In this document: positions 42,302 to 50,886 of the stretch, piece by piece
Layout of the letters: every line of letters starts with the position of its first letter
Position numbering within the stretch: position 1 is the stretch's first letter
Assembly (NCBI RefSeq): GCF_012927205.1
Contig: NZ_JABBGC010000004.1
Span: 908,485-972,484, forward strand
Direction of reading: 5' to 3'
DNA from: Chitinophaga fulva
Lineage (GTDB): Bacteria > Bacteroidota > Bacteroidia > Chitinophagales > Chitinophagaceae
Length of the DNA stretch: 64,000 bases
Notes under the pieces: model-generated
The model's database searches: none
What the model saw: the letters and a program-made list of their open reading frames with translations, nothing else
What the model was told of the DNA's origin: nothing
Program-made: the position numbers and the translations under genes

Positions 42302-43081
42302 TTATTTACCGGATACTGCTTTAGCAGCTTCGATGATGACGTTGGCTACTTTCTGTGGTTGTGAGATATATACAGCGTGGCTGCCTTTTATCTCAGTGAC
42401 TTTGGTGTTGGAGCGTTTGTACATATTCCGTTGGATGTCGGGATTGATGCTTTTATCTTCTGTGGCTATGATACCGAAGGTGGGCTTGTGTCTCCAGGCG
42501 GCATCGGTAACCGGGGAAACGAAACATTTACCATAAAATGCGCCCTGTGATGCATACATGAATGCGGCTTCTTCCTTGCTTACATCGGCGCAGAAGCCTG
42601 CGTGGAATTTCGCTTTGTCGTAGTAAACGATACCCTTGGCATCTGCAGGCAATACGCCGTTTTCAGGAGCAGGAGGCGCGGTCTGGAACCATTTGAGGGC
42701 TGTTTCATTGTTGTCGGGCTGGAAAGCGGCAATGTATACCAGTCCGGCTACCTTGGGGTGAGTCCCCGCTTCTGTGATAACGACGCCTCCCCATGAGTGG
42801 CCGGCGAGAATAGCCGGTCCGTCCTGCGCATCCAGCGCCAGTTTGGTGGCGGTTACATCATCTTCAAGGGAGGTCAGCGGATTTTGTACAACTGTAACAT
42901 GGTAACCCTGTTTGGTCAATGCTTCATATACACCTTTGTAACCGGAGCCGTCCGCAAATGCGCCGTGTACCAGTACCACATTTTTTATGGTCTGTGCGCT
43001 GGCGGCGGTAAAAGTGAAAAGGGCGAGGGTGAGGGCCAGGATAGTACCTTTCAGGGTGTTGAGGAGTGATTGCTTTTTCAT
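42302..43081 (-). CDS. Secreted alpha/beta hydrolase, paralogue of the 61-kb hydrolase
   Basis: The protein has 259 residues from the ATG at 43081. A signal peptide (FTFTAASAQ) precedes an alpha/beta-hydrolase fold with the nucleophile elbow AGHSWGG. It matches the protein at 61079-61792 almost throughout (VVLVHGAFADGSGYKGVYEAL, NPLTSL, PPAPENGVLP, IQRNMY), but that one has no signal peptide. The frame extends to 43156; the chosen ATG places the promoter block at 43119-43189 upstream of the gene. The substrate is unknown; it resembles EstC-like and salicylate-esterase-like hydrolases. An AraC regulator lies directly upstream on the same strand. Confidence 0.85.
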   Translation of the reverse strand: MKKQSLLNTLKGTILALTLALFTFTAASAQTIKNVVLVHGAFADGSGYKGVYEALTKQGYHVTVVQNPLTSLEDDVTATKLALDAQDGPAILAGHSWGGVVITEAGTHPKVAGLVYIAAFQPDNNETALKWFQTAPPAPENGVLPADAKGIVYYDKAKFHAGFCADVSKEEAAFMYASQGAFYGKCFVSPVTDAAWRHKPTFGIIATEDKSINPDIQRNMYKRSNTKVTEIKGSHAVYISQPQKVANVIIEAAKAVSGK

Positions 43082-43118
43082 ATTTATAGTGTTGAAGTGT
43101 TTGTTTGAATCAACGATA

Positions 43119-43189
43119 CAAAGATGCGATGAAAAGCAGGCCTGCCTGATGAGCACATTACCCGGTCTGTTGTAATTATTTCCCTTTTT
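43119..43189 (-). promoter_or_regulatory. Promoter block shared by the two hydrolase paralogues, copy 1
   Basis: Read on the minus strand, this 71-nt block aligns without gaps to the one at 61836-61906, with about 52 identical positions by hand count. Identity is complete over the first 22 nt (AAAAAGGG...TTACAACA) and again at the -7-like CATCTTTG. The stop codon of the upstream AraC gene lies within the identical part. Confidence 0.6.
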
Positions 43190-44033
43190 CGGAAATCCCT
43201 TTGCTTCTGAAGTCAGAAGGCGATGTGCCGGCGTTCTTCTTAAAGAAATTGGAGAAATACGCTACATCTTCAAATCCCAGTTCAAAAGTGATGTGTTTTA
43301 CGGATTTGTCTGTGTAAGCCAGCAGCCTCCTGGCTTCTACTACAATTCTGTCCTGAATGATCTGTGATGGGGTTTTCTGGTTATATAACGCAAATAGGTT
43401 CGATAGTGTTTTGGGGGACTTACATAATAGTCCGGCATAAAAACTAACGGAGTGTTCTGTTTTAAAGTTGGCTTCTACCAGCAAGTTGAATTTCCGGATA
43501 ATATGGAACCGCTCGTCTGGTAACTTTTTAGAAGGCACATATCCGGATTTGGCGAGGCTGGTCACATAGATGATGAGGCGTTTTAAGAGCACCAGCAACA
43601 TTTCGTTCTGGATATGGTCTGAGGTTTTAAACTCTTCTATAAATACATCAGACAATAATTGCAGCTTTTGTTGCGCATGATCACTCAGCTTTACGATGAG
43701 GTGGTCTGTGCTGCTGAACAGGAATCCCACGCAGCTTACTTCACTGTCGTGGTCGATGATGCAATAGAATTCCCGGTTGAACTGCCATGCTACGATGTTT
43801 TCAGCATGTTCAAAACTGAAGGACTGGTTGAATAGCAGTGTTAGCAAGGTATTGGGCGGAAATTCATATTCCATTTCGTCGATGGTGACGGTCTGGCTTT
43901 TCCCCGGGTTCCAGGCGATGGTGAAGTATTTATTGAACCGGTCTTTGGTGTATACCTGTCTGTCGAAACCTGCTTCGTCTTTAAAAAGCAGCAGTTCCCC
44001 GCCGGTATTGTCTTCCTTTAGTTTGAGCTTCAT
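43176..44033 (-). CDS. AraC-family transcriptional regulator
   Basis: The protein has 285 residues with an N-terminal cupin-like sensory half (IDEMEYEFPPNTLLTLLFNQ) and an AraC DNA-binding domain at about 180-280 (LLCKSPKTLSNLFALYNQKTPSQII, FELGFEDVAYFSNFFKKNAGTSPSDFR). It is encoded directly upstream of the secreted hydrolase on the same strand and diverges from the chloroperoxidase-like gene. It is a candidate regulator of both. A perfect palindrome lies in the divergent gap at 44111-44124. Confidence 0.9.
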   Translation of the reverse strand: MKLKLKEDNTGGELLLFKDEAGFDRQVYTKDRFNKYFTIAWNPGKSQTVTIDEMEYEFPPNTLLTLLFNQSFSFEHAENIVAWQFNREFYCIIDHDSEVSCVGFLFSSTDHLIVKLSDHAQQKLQLLSDVFIEEFKTSDHIQNEMLLVLLKRLIIYVTSLAKSGYVPSKKLPDERFHIIRKFNLLVEANFKTEHSVSFYAGLLCKSPKTLSNLFALYNQKTPSQIIQDRIVVEARRLLAYTDKSVKHITFELGFEDVAYFSNFFKKNAGTSPSDFRSKGISEKGK

Positions 44034-44110
44034 CTGGGATATTTAGCGATAAAATTACACATATCGACTGTATCAATAATATACACATAATTTTTATTAT
44101 CCGGTGATTA

Positions 44111-44124
44111 TTAATCTAGATTAA
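44111..44124. promoter_or_regulatory. Palindrome in the AraC/chloroperoxidase divergent gap
   Basis: TTAATCTAGATTAA is a perfect 14-bp palindrome about 78 bp from the AraC start and 123 bp from the hydrolase start. It could be a regulator site for either gene. Confidence 0.4.
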
Positions 44125-44246
44125 GGTTGATTCTTAAGATAGGTTATTGGGTGTTGGGTATTAGGTGAACGATTTTTGTGGTGCAATAATGGTTGTTTCC
44201 TGCTTTTCAAAACATATCAATTCACTAAACTTCAAAACCTAAAGAC

Positions 44247-45068
44247 ATGAACAAGATTACAGTAAAAGACGGCACTGAGATTTATTACAAAGATTGGGGA
44301 ACAGGTCAACCGCTGGTGTTCCATCATGGATGGCCATTATCCAGCGATGACTGGGATGCGCAGATGATTTTTTTCCTGAACCAGGGTTTCAGGGTGATCG
44401 CTTTTGACCGCAGAGGACATGGAAGGTCCAGCCAGACGGCCATTGGGCATGATATGGACACCTATGCAGCTGACGTAGCAGAGCTGGTTAAAGCGCTGGA
44501 CTTGAAAAATGCAGTGCATATTGGTCACTCTACAGGTGGTGGAGAAGTGATCCGTTATGTGGCTAAATATGGACAGGGCCGTGTGGCCAAAGCCGTGCTG
44601 GTGAGCGCTGTAACTCCTATCATGGTGAAGAATGAAAACAACCCTGATGGTGTTCCAATGTCTGTATTCGATGAAATACGCGTTAATACCGCTACCAACA
44701 GGCAACAGTATTTCCAGGACTTTACCATTCCTTTCTATGGTTACAACCGCGAAGGCGCTAAAAAGTCCCAGGGTATCATGGACAACTGGTGGCGTCAGGG
44801 AATGATGGGTGCCATCAAGGCGCATTATGATTGTATCAAGGCGTTTTCAGAAACAGATTTTACCGAAGACCTGAAAAGTGTGGATGTGCCGGTGCTCGTG
44901 ATGCATGGTGAAGATGACCAGATTGTTCCGATTGCGACCACCGGTGTAAAAGCCGCCCAGCTTCTGAAGAACGGCAAACTGATTTCTTACCCCGGTTTCC
45001 CGCATGGTATGCCCACCACAGAGGCTGCTACCATCAATGCAGACCTGTTGGCCTTTATCAGAGGATAG
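44247..45068 (+). CDS. Non-heme chloroperoxidase/arylesterase-like alpha/beta hydrolase
   Basis: The protein has 273 residues. The fold and length match cofactor-free haloperoxidases/arylesterases. The triad is S95 (HIGHSTGGGE), D224 (HGEDDQIVP) and H253 (PGFPHGMP); FDRRGHGRS precedes the nucleophile as usual. These enzymes hydrolyse esters and can form peracids. No signal peptide. It diverges from an AraC gene and is closed by a terminator at 45101-45132, so it is a separate unit from the pirin operon that follows. Confidence 0.88.
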   Translation: MNKITVKDGTEIYYKDWGTGQPLVFHHGWPLSSDDWDAQMIFFLNQGFRVIAFDRRGHGRSSQTAIGHDMDTYAADVAELVKALDLKNAVHIGHSTGGGEVIRYVAKYGQGRVAKAVLVSAVTPIMVKNENNPDGVPMSVFDEIRVNTATNRQQYFQDFTIPFYGYNREGAKKSQGIMDNWWRQGMMGAIKAHYDCIKAFSETDFTEDLKSVDVPVLVMHGEDDQIVPIATTGVKAAQLLKNGKLISYPGFPHGMPTTEAATINADLLAFIRG

Positions 45069-45100
45069 AGAAAAACAACCATCTGTCAGAACCAATGGCA

Positions 45101-45132
45101 ATGGCCCGGAGCAATCCGGGCCATTTTGTTTT
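45101..45132 (+). terminator. Terminator after the chloroperoxidase-like gene
   Basis: ATGGCCCGGA (45101-45110) and TCCGGGCCAT (45115-45124) form a perfect 10-bp stem with a GCAA loop, followed by TTTGTTTT. Confidence 0.85.
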
Positions 45133-45240
45133 ACCGGAGATGATCATCGAATTCTTAATCTATGTTAATCCGTTTTCTTAACCTGGTTCATAGGCCGGCC
45201 TTCCGGTATGACGGAACTTTGTATTATAAACATAAAGGCA

Positions 45241-45963
45241 ATGGCACAGTACATTTTTCATAAAGCAGACAGTAGGGGGCATGACCATCATGATTGGCTG
45301 GATAGCCGGAAAACATTCAGTTTCGGCGACTATTACAATCCCAGGAGAATGGGTTTTGGCGCCCTGCGGGTGCTGAATGATGATACCCTGCCGGCTGGTA
45401 AGGGATTTGGCCTTCACCCGCATGATAATATGGAGATTATCAGTATTCCCCTGAAAGGAAGCCTTAAACATGAGGATTCAGCGGGTAATAAGGCAATAGC
45501 AGCCACAGGTACTATCCAGGTGATGCACGCCGGCAGCGGCCTGTTTCACAGCGAATACAACAACAGCGAGGATGAGGAGGCTGCGTTCCTGCAAATCTGG
45601 GTATATCCCGAAACGCTGAACACGCCGCCGCGATATACACTGGGGACACTGCAACAAGATGCCACCAGGAACCGGTTGCATGCATTTATAGCACCGGACA
45701 ATGCAGATGGAACTTATGTTCGCAAAGACGTGTGGTTCAGTACCGGTCATTTTGATCATGGTACTTCCTTTACCTATCCGGTTCACCAGCAGGGAAACGG
45801 CGTGTATGCCTTTGTGATAGATGGCCGCTTCTCCGTGGATGGGAAAGAGCTGTCGGCAAGAGATGGGCTGGGCATCTCGGAGACTGCCGCCATTGAGGTG
45901 AAAGCGCTGAGCGATGACGCCCGTTTATTACTTATGGAAGTACCTATGAATATTCACCAGTAA
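45241..45963 (+). CDS. Pirin-family protein
   Basis: The protein has 240 residues from the ATG at 45241 (MAQYIFHKADSRGH). Pirin motifs are present: FSFGDYYNPRRMGFGALRVLNDD, and the metal-binding GFGLHPHDNMEIISI with HSEYNNS further on. Bicupin proteins of this family bind iron and some have quercetinase activity or act as redox-sensitive regulators. An AACTTTG box near 45217 makes the upstream start at 45208 unlikely. It is the first of four genes spaced by 7-11 nt, ending with an MhqD-like esterase. Confidence 0.88.
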   Translation: MAQYIFHKADSRGHDHHDWLDSRKTFSFGDYYNPRRMGFGALRVLNDDTLPAGKGFGLHPHDNMEIISIPLKGSLKHEDSAGNKAIAATGTIQVMHAGSGLFHSEYNNSEDEEAAFLQIWVYPETLNTPPRYTLGTLQQDATRNRLHAFIAPDNADGTYVRKDVWFSTGHFDHGTSFTYPVHQQGNGVYAFVIDGRFSVDGKELSARDGLGISETAAIEVKALSDDARLLLMEVPMNIHQ

Positions 45964-45974
45964 TAACCAGCACC

Positions 45975-46292
45975 ATGGACCATAACATACCATTAAAACT
46001 GCTCGCCATAGGATATGATCCTGCCATCATGCAGGTGGTAGAGCGGCTGCTGAACAGTCATGCGGGATGGGAAGGCGTTATTGCCCTCACCGGCGCGGAA
46101 GGGCTGGAGAAAATAAGTACCGGAAACTACGATGCAATATTGCTCTGCGTAGGTGTGAGCGTTGCGGATGAAGGAACATTCCGGGAAGCAGTCAACACAC
46201 ATCATTCATCCACTATCGTTATCAGACATTACGGAGGTGGCAGCGGACTGCTCGAAAATGAGCTGCGCGCTGCACTCGATCACAATAAATAA
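45975..46292 (+). CDS. Degenerate receiver-domain-like protein
   Basis: The protein has 105 residues and reads like a response-regulator receiver fold (KLLAIGYDPAIMQVVERLL, ALTGAEGLEKISTGNYDAILLCVG), but the phospho-acceptor Asp position is C58 and the paired N-terminal acids are reduced to D15. The later Thr/Lys positions also do not match well. It is therefore probably not phosphorylated and may act as a protein-binding or ligand-binding module. It lies 11 nt after pirin and 10 nt before the dioxygenase, within the operon. Confidence 0.65.
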   Translation: MDHNIPLKLLAIGYDPAIMQVVERLLNSHAGWEGVIALTGAEGLEKISTGNYDAILLCVGVSVADEGTFREAVNTHHSSTIVIRHYGGGSGLLENELRAALDHNK

Positions 46293-46302
46293 ATCAAACA
46301 CT

Positions 46303-47238
46303 ATGGAAAATAAAATACTGGGACTTCACCATATTACCGCTATCGCGGCTGATGCCCAACGCAACTATGATTTTTATACGAAAGTACTCGGACTGAGAAT
46401 GGTCAAAAAGACCGTGAACTTTGACGATCCGGGCACGTATCACTTCTACTATGGCGATGAACATGGCACTCCCGGTACCATCCTGACCTTCTTCCCATGG
46501 GAAAATATTATGCCCGGCCGCACCGGTACAGGCATGGCAACAGAAATTACCTATGCAGTGCCCGAAGGCAGCCTGGAAGTATGGAAAGAGCGCTTGTCAC
46601 GCTTTAATGTTGCCTTCTCCGAAATAAAAGAGCACTTCGGTGAACCCTATCTTGCTTTCACAGATCCTGATGGGCTTCAGCTCAACCTGGTAGTGCCTAA
46701 AACACCTGATACAAGGACTCCCTGGCAGACAGACGAGGTGAAGGCAGATATCGCCACCAGGGGTTTTCACAGTACTACTTTATCACTGAAAGAAATAGAT
46801 GCCACCGCCGGTGTACTGACAGACATATTTGGTTATCGCCTGCTTGCGCAGGAAGGCAACCGTTACCGCTTCATGACAGATGCTGTGGCCAATGCAGGTA
46901 TCATTGATCTGCTGGCGCTGCCAGACGGACAGCGGGGACATACCGGTGCGGGCACCAATCACCACGTGGCCTTCCGGGTGGCTAATGATGCTATCCAGAT
47001 GGAATACCGGGAAAAGATATTGAGCAAAGGATTAGAGATCACCCCTAAAATCGACAGGGATTATTTCTTCTCTCTTTACTTCAGAGAACCGGGTGGCGTA
47101 CTATTCGAAATCGCAACTGATAATCCCGGCTTTACGGTGGATGAACCACTCGACAAATTAGGCAGCAGTCTTAAGCTCCCCAAACAATACGAACCTGCCA
47201 GAAAGGATATTGAAAAGATATTACCGGTGTTAAAATAA
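46303..47238 (+). CDS. Ring-cleaving dioxygenase with two VOC domains (MhqO-like)
   Basis: The protein has 311 residues from the ATG at 46303, which follows the previous stop by 10 nt; the frame extends upstream to 46162 but that part overlaps the receiver-like gene. Two vicinal-oxygen-chelate domains are seen, with metal ligands in LGLHHITAIAADA, the central TNHHVAFRV and the Glu in GGVLFEIATDNPGF. The layout matches MhqA/MhqO hydroquinone-type dioxygenases, which open aromatic rings of quinone derivatives. It is followed 7 nt later by an MhqD-like hydrolase. Confidence 0.9.
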   Translation: MENKILGLHHITAIAADAQRNYDFYTKVLGLRMVKKTVNFDDPGTYHFYYGDEHGTPGTILTFFPWENIMPGRTGTGMATEITYAVPEGSLEVWKERLSRFNVAFSEIKEHFGEPYLAFTDPDGLQLNLVVPKTPDTRTPWQTDEVKADIATRGFHSTTLSLKEIDATAGVLTDIFGYRLLAQEGNRYRFMTDAVANAGIIDLLALPDGQRGHTGAGTNHHVAFRVANDAIQMEYREKILSKGLEITPKIDRDYFFSLYFREPGGVLFEIATDNPGFTVDEPLDKLGSSLKLPKQYEPARKDIEKILPVLK

Positions 47239-47245
47239 TGGTCAC

Positions 47246-47863
47246 ATGCACAAAGAAAATATTATCACGGCCGGAAAGCCGGTAGCAGCGGCATCGAAGG
47301 CATTGATCATGGTACATGGCAGAGGAGCAACTGCGGAAGATATCCTGTCACTGGCGAAGTGGTTTCCTGTCGGTGATTATGCGTTGCTGGCGCCTCAGGC
47401 TACCAATTACACCTGGTATCCACAGTCGTTCCTGGCGCCGCCGGCGCAGAATGAACCATGGCTTTCTTCGGCGCTGGACTTATTGAAGAAGATGACAGAC
47501 GATTTGCAGCAGCAAGGCATTGCGCGGGAACATATTTATTTCCTGGGCTTTTCCCAGGGGGCTTGCCTGACGCTGGAATTCCTTGCCAGAAATGCCGCAA
47601 AATACGGAGGTGCCGTTGCTTTCACCGGTGGATTGATCGGTGATAAAATCTATCCGGAAAATTATAGCGGAACGTTTGATGGCATGCCTGTTTTCATTGG
47701 TAGTTCCAACCCCGATTTCCATGTACCCGTTGCGCGGGTACATGAATCTACTACCATCTTACAAAAGATGGGAGCGGGTGTAACGGAGAAGATATACGAC
47801 AATATGGGACATACCATTATCGAAGATGAGATCAGGCTGGCCAACGAACTGGTATTTAGCTAA
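47246..47863 (+). CDS. Phospholipase/carboxylesterase-type hydrolase (MhqD-like)
   Basis: The protein has 205 residues of the alpha/beta-hydrolase fold with IMVHGRGATAED, nucleophile S103 in LGFSQGACL and His in YDNMGHTI. It belongs to the esterase/phospholipase group that includes MhqD, commonly paired with MhqO-type dioxygenases in quinone resistance. It ends the four-gene pirin operon and stops 3 nt from the stop of the convergent Crp/Fnr gene. Confidence 0.88.
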   Translation: MHKENIITAGKPVAAASKALIMVHGRGATAEDILSLAKWFPVGDYALLAPQATNYTWYPQSFLAPPAQNEPWLSSALDLLKKMTDDLQQQGIAREHIYFLGFSQGACLTLEFLARNAAKYGGAVAFTGGLIGDKIYPENYSGTFDGMPVFIGSSNPDFHVPVARVHESTTILQKMGAGVTEKIYDNMGHTIIEDEIRLANELVFS

Positions 47864-47866
47864 GGG

Positions 47867-48448
47867 CTATTTCTTTTTCTGTATGGTGCTTCTCACTTTG
47901 CTTAAAAACTCGGGCGATACTCCCAGGTAACGGGCTATCTGGTTCTGCGGTACGCGCTGTACCACCTGGGGGTATTTTTCGATGAAAGCCAGATACCGCT
48001 GCTCGGCAGTTTGTGATACGAGGCTGTGAAAACGCCGCTGCAGCGCAAAGAGAGAACGTTGTATCAGCAACCGGAACAAGGTCTCGAACTTGGGTATTTT
48101 CTCATACAGTGCTGCTTTGCTTTTACGATCAATGATCAGCAACTCACAATCTTCCAGTGATTCGATGAACATATTGGAGGGTGTCTGCTCTGTAAAACTG
48201 TAGGTGTCACTTACCCACCAGTCTTCTATGGCAAAGGAAAGTATGGTTTCTGTACCGTCATCACTCAGGTAATAGGTACGGATACAACCTTTGACAATAT
48301 ATGCTTCAAAGTCGCAAATTTCACCTTCCTGCAACAGGTAAGTGCGTTTCCTTACCCGCCTGAATTTGAGCAGGGAATGAAATAACTGCCGCTCTTCCGG
48401 CGTCAGAGTGATGATACGGTTCACGAATTGGTCAATCTGTTCGAACAT
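47867..48448 (-). CDS. Crp/Fnr-family regulator (short, Bacteroidota type)
   Basis: The protein has 193 residues with a cNMP-binding beta-roll (about 25-120) and a compact helix-turn-helix (NQIARYLGVSPEFLSKVRSTI). This type has no N-terminal Cys cluster and usually lacks clear cAMP ligands. It converges on the MhqD-like gene and diverges from the GAF-sigma-54 activator. Its target is not evident, but a 20-bp palindrome lies in the divergent gap. Confidence 0.88.
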   Translation of the reverse strand: MFEQIDQFVNRIITLTPEERQLFHSLLKFRRVRKRTYLLQEGEICDFEAYIVKGCIRTYYLSDDGTETILSFAIEDWWVSDTYSFTEQTPSNMFIESLEDCELLIIDRKSKAALYEKIPKFETLFRLLIQRSLFALQRRFHSLVSQTAEQRYLAFIEKYPQVVQRVPQNQIARYLGVSPEFLSKVRSTIQKKK

Positions 48449-48582
48449 AGTCTATTAAAGATAGGATATTAGATGTTGTGCCGCTTCCTGTTTTTCGCTA
48501 AGGAAGTAACCCGTACAGCCAAACCATGTACCGGGTTGTATGTTGTTGATTATCAGTGTTTAATTTATTTTTGGGGTAAATT

Positions 48583-48602
48583 CGGATTTACGATATATCG
48601 TA
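48583..48602. promoter_or_regulatory. 20-bp perfect palindrome upstream of the sigma-54 activator
   Basis: ATTTACGATATATCGTAAAT is a perfect palindrome, 28 bp before the ATG at 48630 and about 135 bp from the divergent Crp/Fnr start. It is a likely operator for one of the two regulators. Confidence 0.5.
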
Positions 48603-48629
48603 AATTTATAAGCGCTTTTGTATTATTGT

Positions 48630-50246
48630 ATGATGAACACAGACATTTCCGGTAAAAACGATGAATTTGAAACACTGCTTTGTTTTTCGAAAGCAATAGC
48701 TGCTGCCCGGCACCGCCCTGACCTGTGGGAGATCGTAAACGAACAGTTGCTGGAAAATATCGGCGCCAGTTATTACACGCTTTGCCTGATCAATGAAGAT
48801 GCCCGCACACATTCTCCCTTCCTCTATAGCCCGGAAAAGAAAATAAAAACCGTTACGGGAGAAAGCCCGGTGGTCCACCTGCAACATCCTATCAACGACG
48901 GCATATTTAACAAGGCTATTGAAACGGAAGAACCAGTGGTATTCGATATGCGCAGCCTGATACGCCTGCGGGATATTCCTGCCTATGTCATACACTGGTA
49001 TAACTCCGGGGTGAAAGAGATGATGCTGGTCAGGGTATGCAACGGAAAAGAGCCTAAAGGGGTGTTGTATCTCTATGCGATGAAGACAGGCGTTTTTTCA
49101 AAGCGCCGGTTCAGTTTTTTCAAAAGCATCGCAGATCAGTTGGGAACAGGAGTGTCCAATATTCTCGCTAATGAAAAAATAGAATGGCAGCTGGAGGAAA
49201 TCCGGAAATATAAAACACAGCTGGAGCAGGAGAACAGTTATCTGAAGGAAGAACGGAAAAAAGAAAAACACCTGACAGGAAAGACCGTTGGCGGTTCTGT
49301 CGCCATTCGGAAAGTGTACGATCTCGTTTCAAAAGTGGCATCATCTGATGCTACGGTATTAATCCTGGGAGAAACGGGAACCGGAAAGGAACTGATTGCG
49401 CACCAGGTGCATGACACCTCCCCACGGAGGGATAAGCTCATGATCAAAGTGAATTGCGCGGCTATCCCGGCCAATCTCCTGGAGAGTGAGTTGTTTGGCC
49501 ACGAGAAGGGCAGTTTCACCGGGGCACTGGAGAAAAGGATTGGTAAGTTTGAACTGGCCAATAACAGCACGTTGTTTCTGGATGAAATAGGAGAGCTACC
49601 TCCGGAGATGCAGGCAAAATTATTGAGAGCTTTACAGGAAAAAGAAATCGAACGGATCGGCGGAAAATCGGTGATGAAAGTCAACGTACGCATCATTGCG
49701 GCGACCAACAAAAATCTGGAAGCAGAAATTGTTGCCGGCCGTTTCCGCAGCGACCTGTACTATCGCCTGTGCGTGTTTCCTATTACACTGCCACCATTGA
49801 GAGAACGAAAGGAAGACATACCGGAACTGGTTTCTTTTTTTATCGAAAAATATGCTGTTAGCAGTGGCAGAAAGGTAGACGGCATTGCGCCTAAAGCACT
49901 GGAGAAATTGAAGGCGTATGCATGGCCGGGCAATATCCGTGAACTGGAACATTTGATTGAAAGAACGGTGCTGCTTACCACTACTAATATCATCACGGAC
50001 GTTAGCCTGCCGGTCAGCAATAAAATGTTATTTGCCCGCCAGGATACTGGAATACAGGTGCGTTCACTGGCAGACGTGGAACGGGAGCACATCCTGAAAA
50101 TGGTGAAGTTGTCAAAAGGCAGGATATCCGGCCCTCAGGGCGCGGCCGCCAAGTTGCAGTTGCCTTCTACCACACTGATGTCAAAAATGCAGAAACTGGG
50201 TATCAGGAAGGAACATTTTATTGATACCGGAAAAGAGCCGGATTAA
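48630..50246 (+). CDS. GAF-domain sigma-54-dependent transcriptional activator
   Basis: The protein has 538 residues from the ATG at 48630. An N-terminal GAF-like sensory domain (about 10-180) and a short coiled linker precede an AAA+ domain (about 220-455) with Walker A GETGTGKE, the sigma-54 contact loop as GSFTGA (usually GAFTGA) and Walker B LFLDEIGEL. A Fis-type helix-turn-helix follows (about 500-530). It activates unknown sigma-54 promoters in response to a small molecule. It overlaps the convergent TMEM175 gene by 4 nt. Confidence 0.9.
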   Translation: MMNTDISGKNDEFETLLCFSKAIAAARHRPDLWEIVNEQLLENIGASYYTLCLINEDARTHSPFLYSPEKKIKTVTGESPVVHLQHPINDGIFNKAIETEEPVVFDMRSLIRLRDIPAYVIHWYNSGVKEMMLVRVCNGKEPKGVLYLYAMKTGVFSKRRFSFFKSIADQLGTGVSNILANEKIEWQLEEIRKYKTQLEQENSYLKEERKKEKHLTGKTVGGSVAIRKVYDLVSKVASSDATVLILGETGTGKELIAHQVHDTSPRRDKLMIKVNCAAIPANLLESELFGHEKGSFTGALEKRIGKFELANNSTLFLDEIGELPPEMQAKLLRALQEKEIERIGGKSVMKVNVRIIAATNKNLEAEIVAGRFRSDLYYRLCVFPITLPPLRERKEDIPELVSFFIEKYAVSSGRKVDGIAPKALEKLKAYAWPGNIRELEHLIERTVLLTTTNIITDVSLPVSNKMLFARQDTGIQVRSLADVEREHILKMVKLSKGRISGPQGAAAKLQLPSTTLMSKMQKLGIRKEHFIDTGKEPD

Positions 50247-50878
50247 ATCTTGTTCGTAGTTTTTCCGGTAGATAAATCAAGTCTGCCGGAAGTAAAAGCC
50301 CAATAGGTCCAGAGTAAGGCGCATAGTATCAATGCCCCACCGGGCCAGTAAAAAGAAAGGAGGAATGCCGACAGGTGTACCGGGATGCCATATTGATAGT
50401 TTCTCCTGATTTTTCCGATGGCCGCATTGCTGATCTCCGGCCGCAGCAGCTCCCTATTCCGGCTGGCAATGCTCCACAATAAATTAAAAGCGAGGTTGAT
50501 CAACACAAATAGCCCGGTATACACCGCCACGGCCACTGACAGGGAAGGAGTACCGTAGTATCTGGCCAGCAAAGCAGTGGGGTAGGAGATACAGGTGGCT
50601 AAAAAGAGAATCAGTCCGTTGGCAAACATCAGCGTGCTGTTACGCCGGTAGATCTGTTTGAACATCTTGTGATGGTTGACCCACATAATGAAGATGCTGA
50701 AAAAAGACAGGCTGAAAGCCAGAAAGGACGGCCATTGTGCCAGGAGGCTGTTGGCCAGTGCCTGCCGGTTGTTGTTACTTTCGGCATCGGGTATACGTAG
50801 TTCCAGTACCAGCAGGGTGATGGCGATCGCAAACACCCCATCGCTGAATCCTTCTATTCTTGCCGTTTCTTTTTCCAT
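50243..50878 (-). CDS. TMEM175-family (DUF1211) potassium channel-like protein
   Basis: The protein has 211 residues with six membrane segments. The family signature RxxxFSDGVFAIAITLLVLEL starts at R7 with F11-S12-D13. Bacterial TMEM175 proteins are potassium-permeable tetrameric channels of the inner membrane. It is the last of the tightly spaced minus-strand genes, 8 nt after the sigma-54 response regulator, and overlaps the convergent activator gene by 4 nt. Confidence 0.87.
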   Translation of the reverse strand: MEKETARIEGFSDGVFAIAITLLVLELRIPDAESNNNRQALANSLLAQWPSFLAFSLSFFSIFIMWVNHHKMFKQIYRRNSTLMFANGLILFLATCISYPTALLARYYGTPSLSVAVAVYTGLFVLINLAFNLLWSIASRNRELLRPEISNAAIGKIRRNYQYGIPVHLSAFLLSFYWPGGALILCALLWTYWAFTSGRLDLSTGKTTNKI

Positions 50879-50886
50879 CGGACAGA

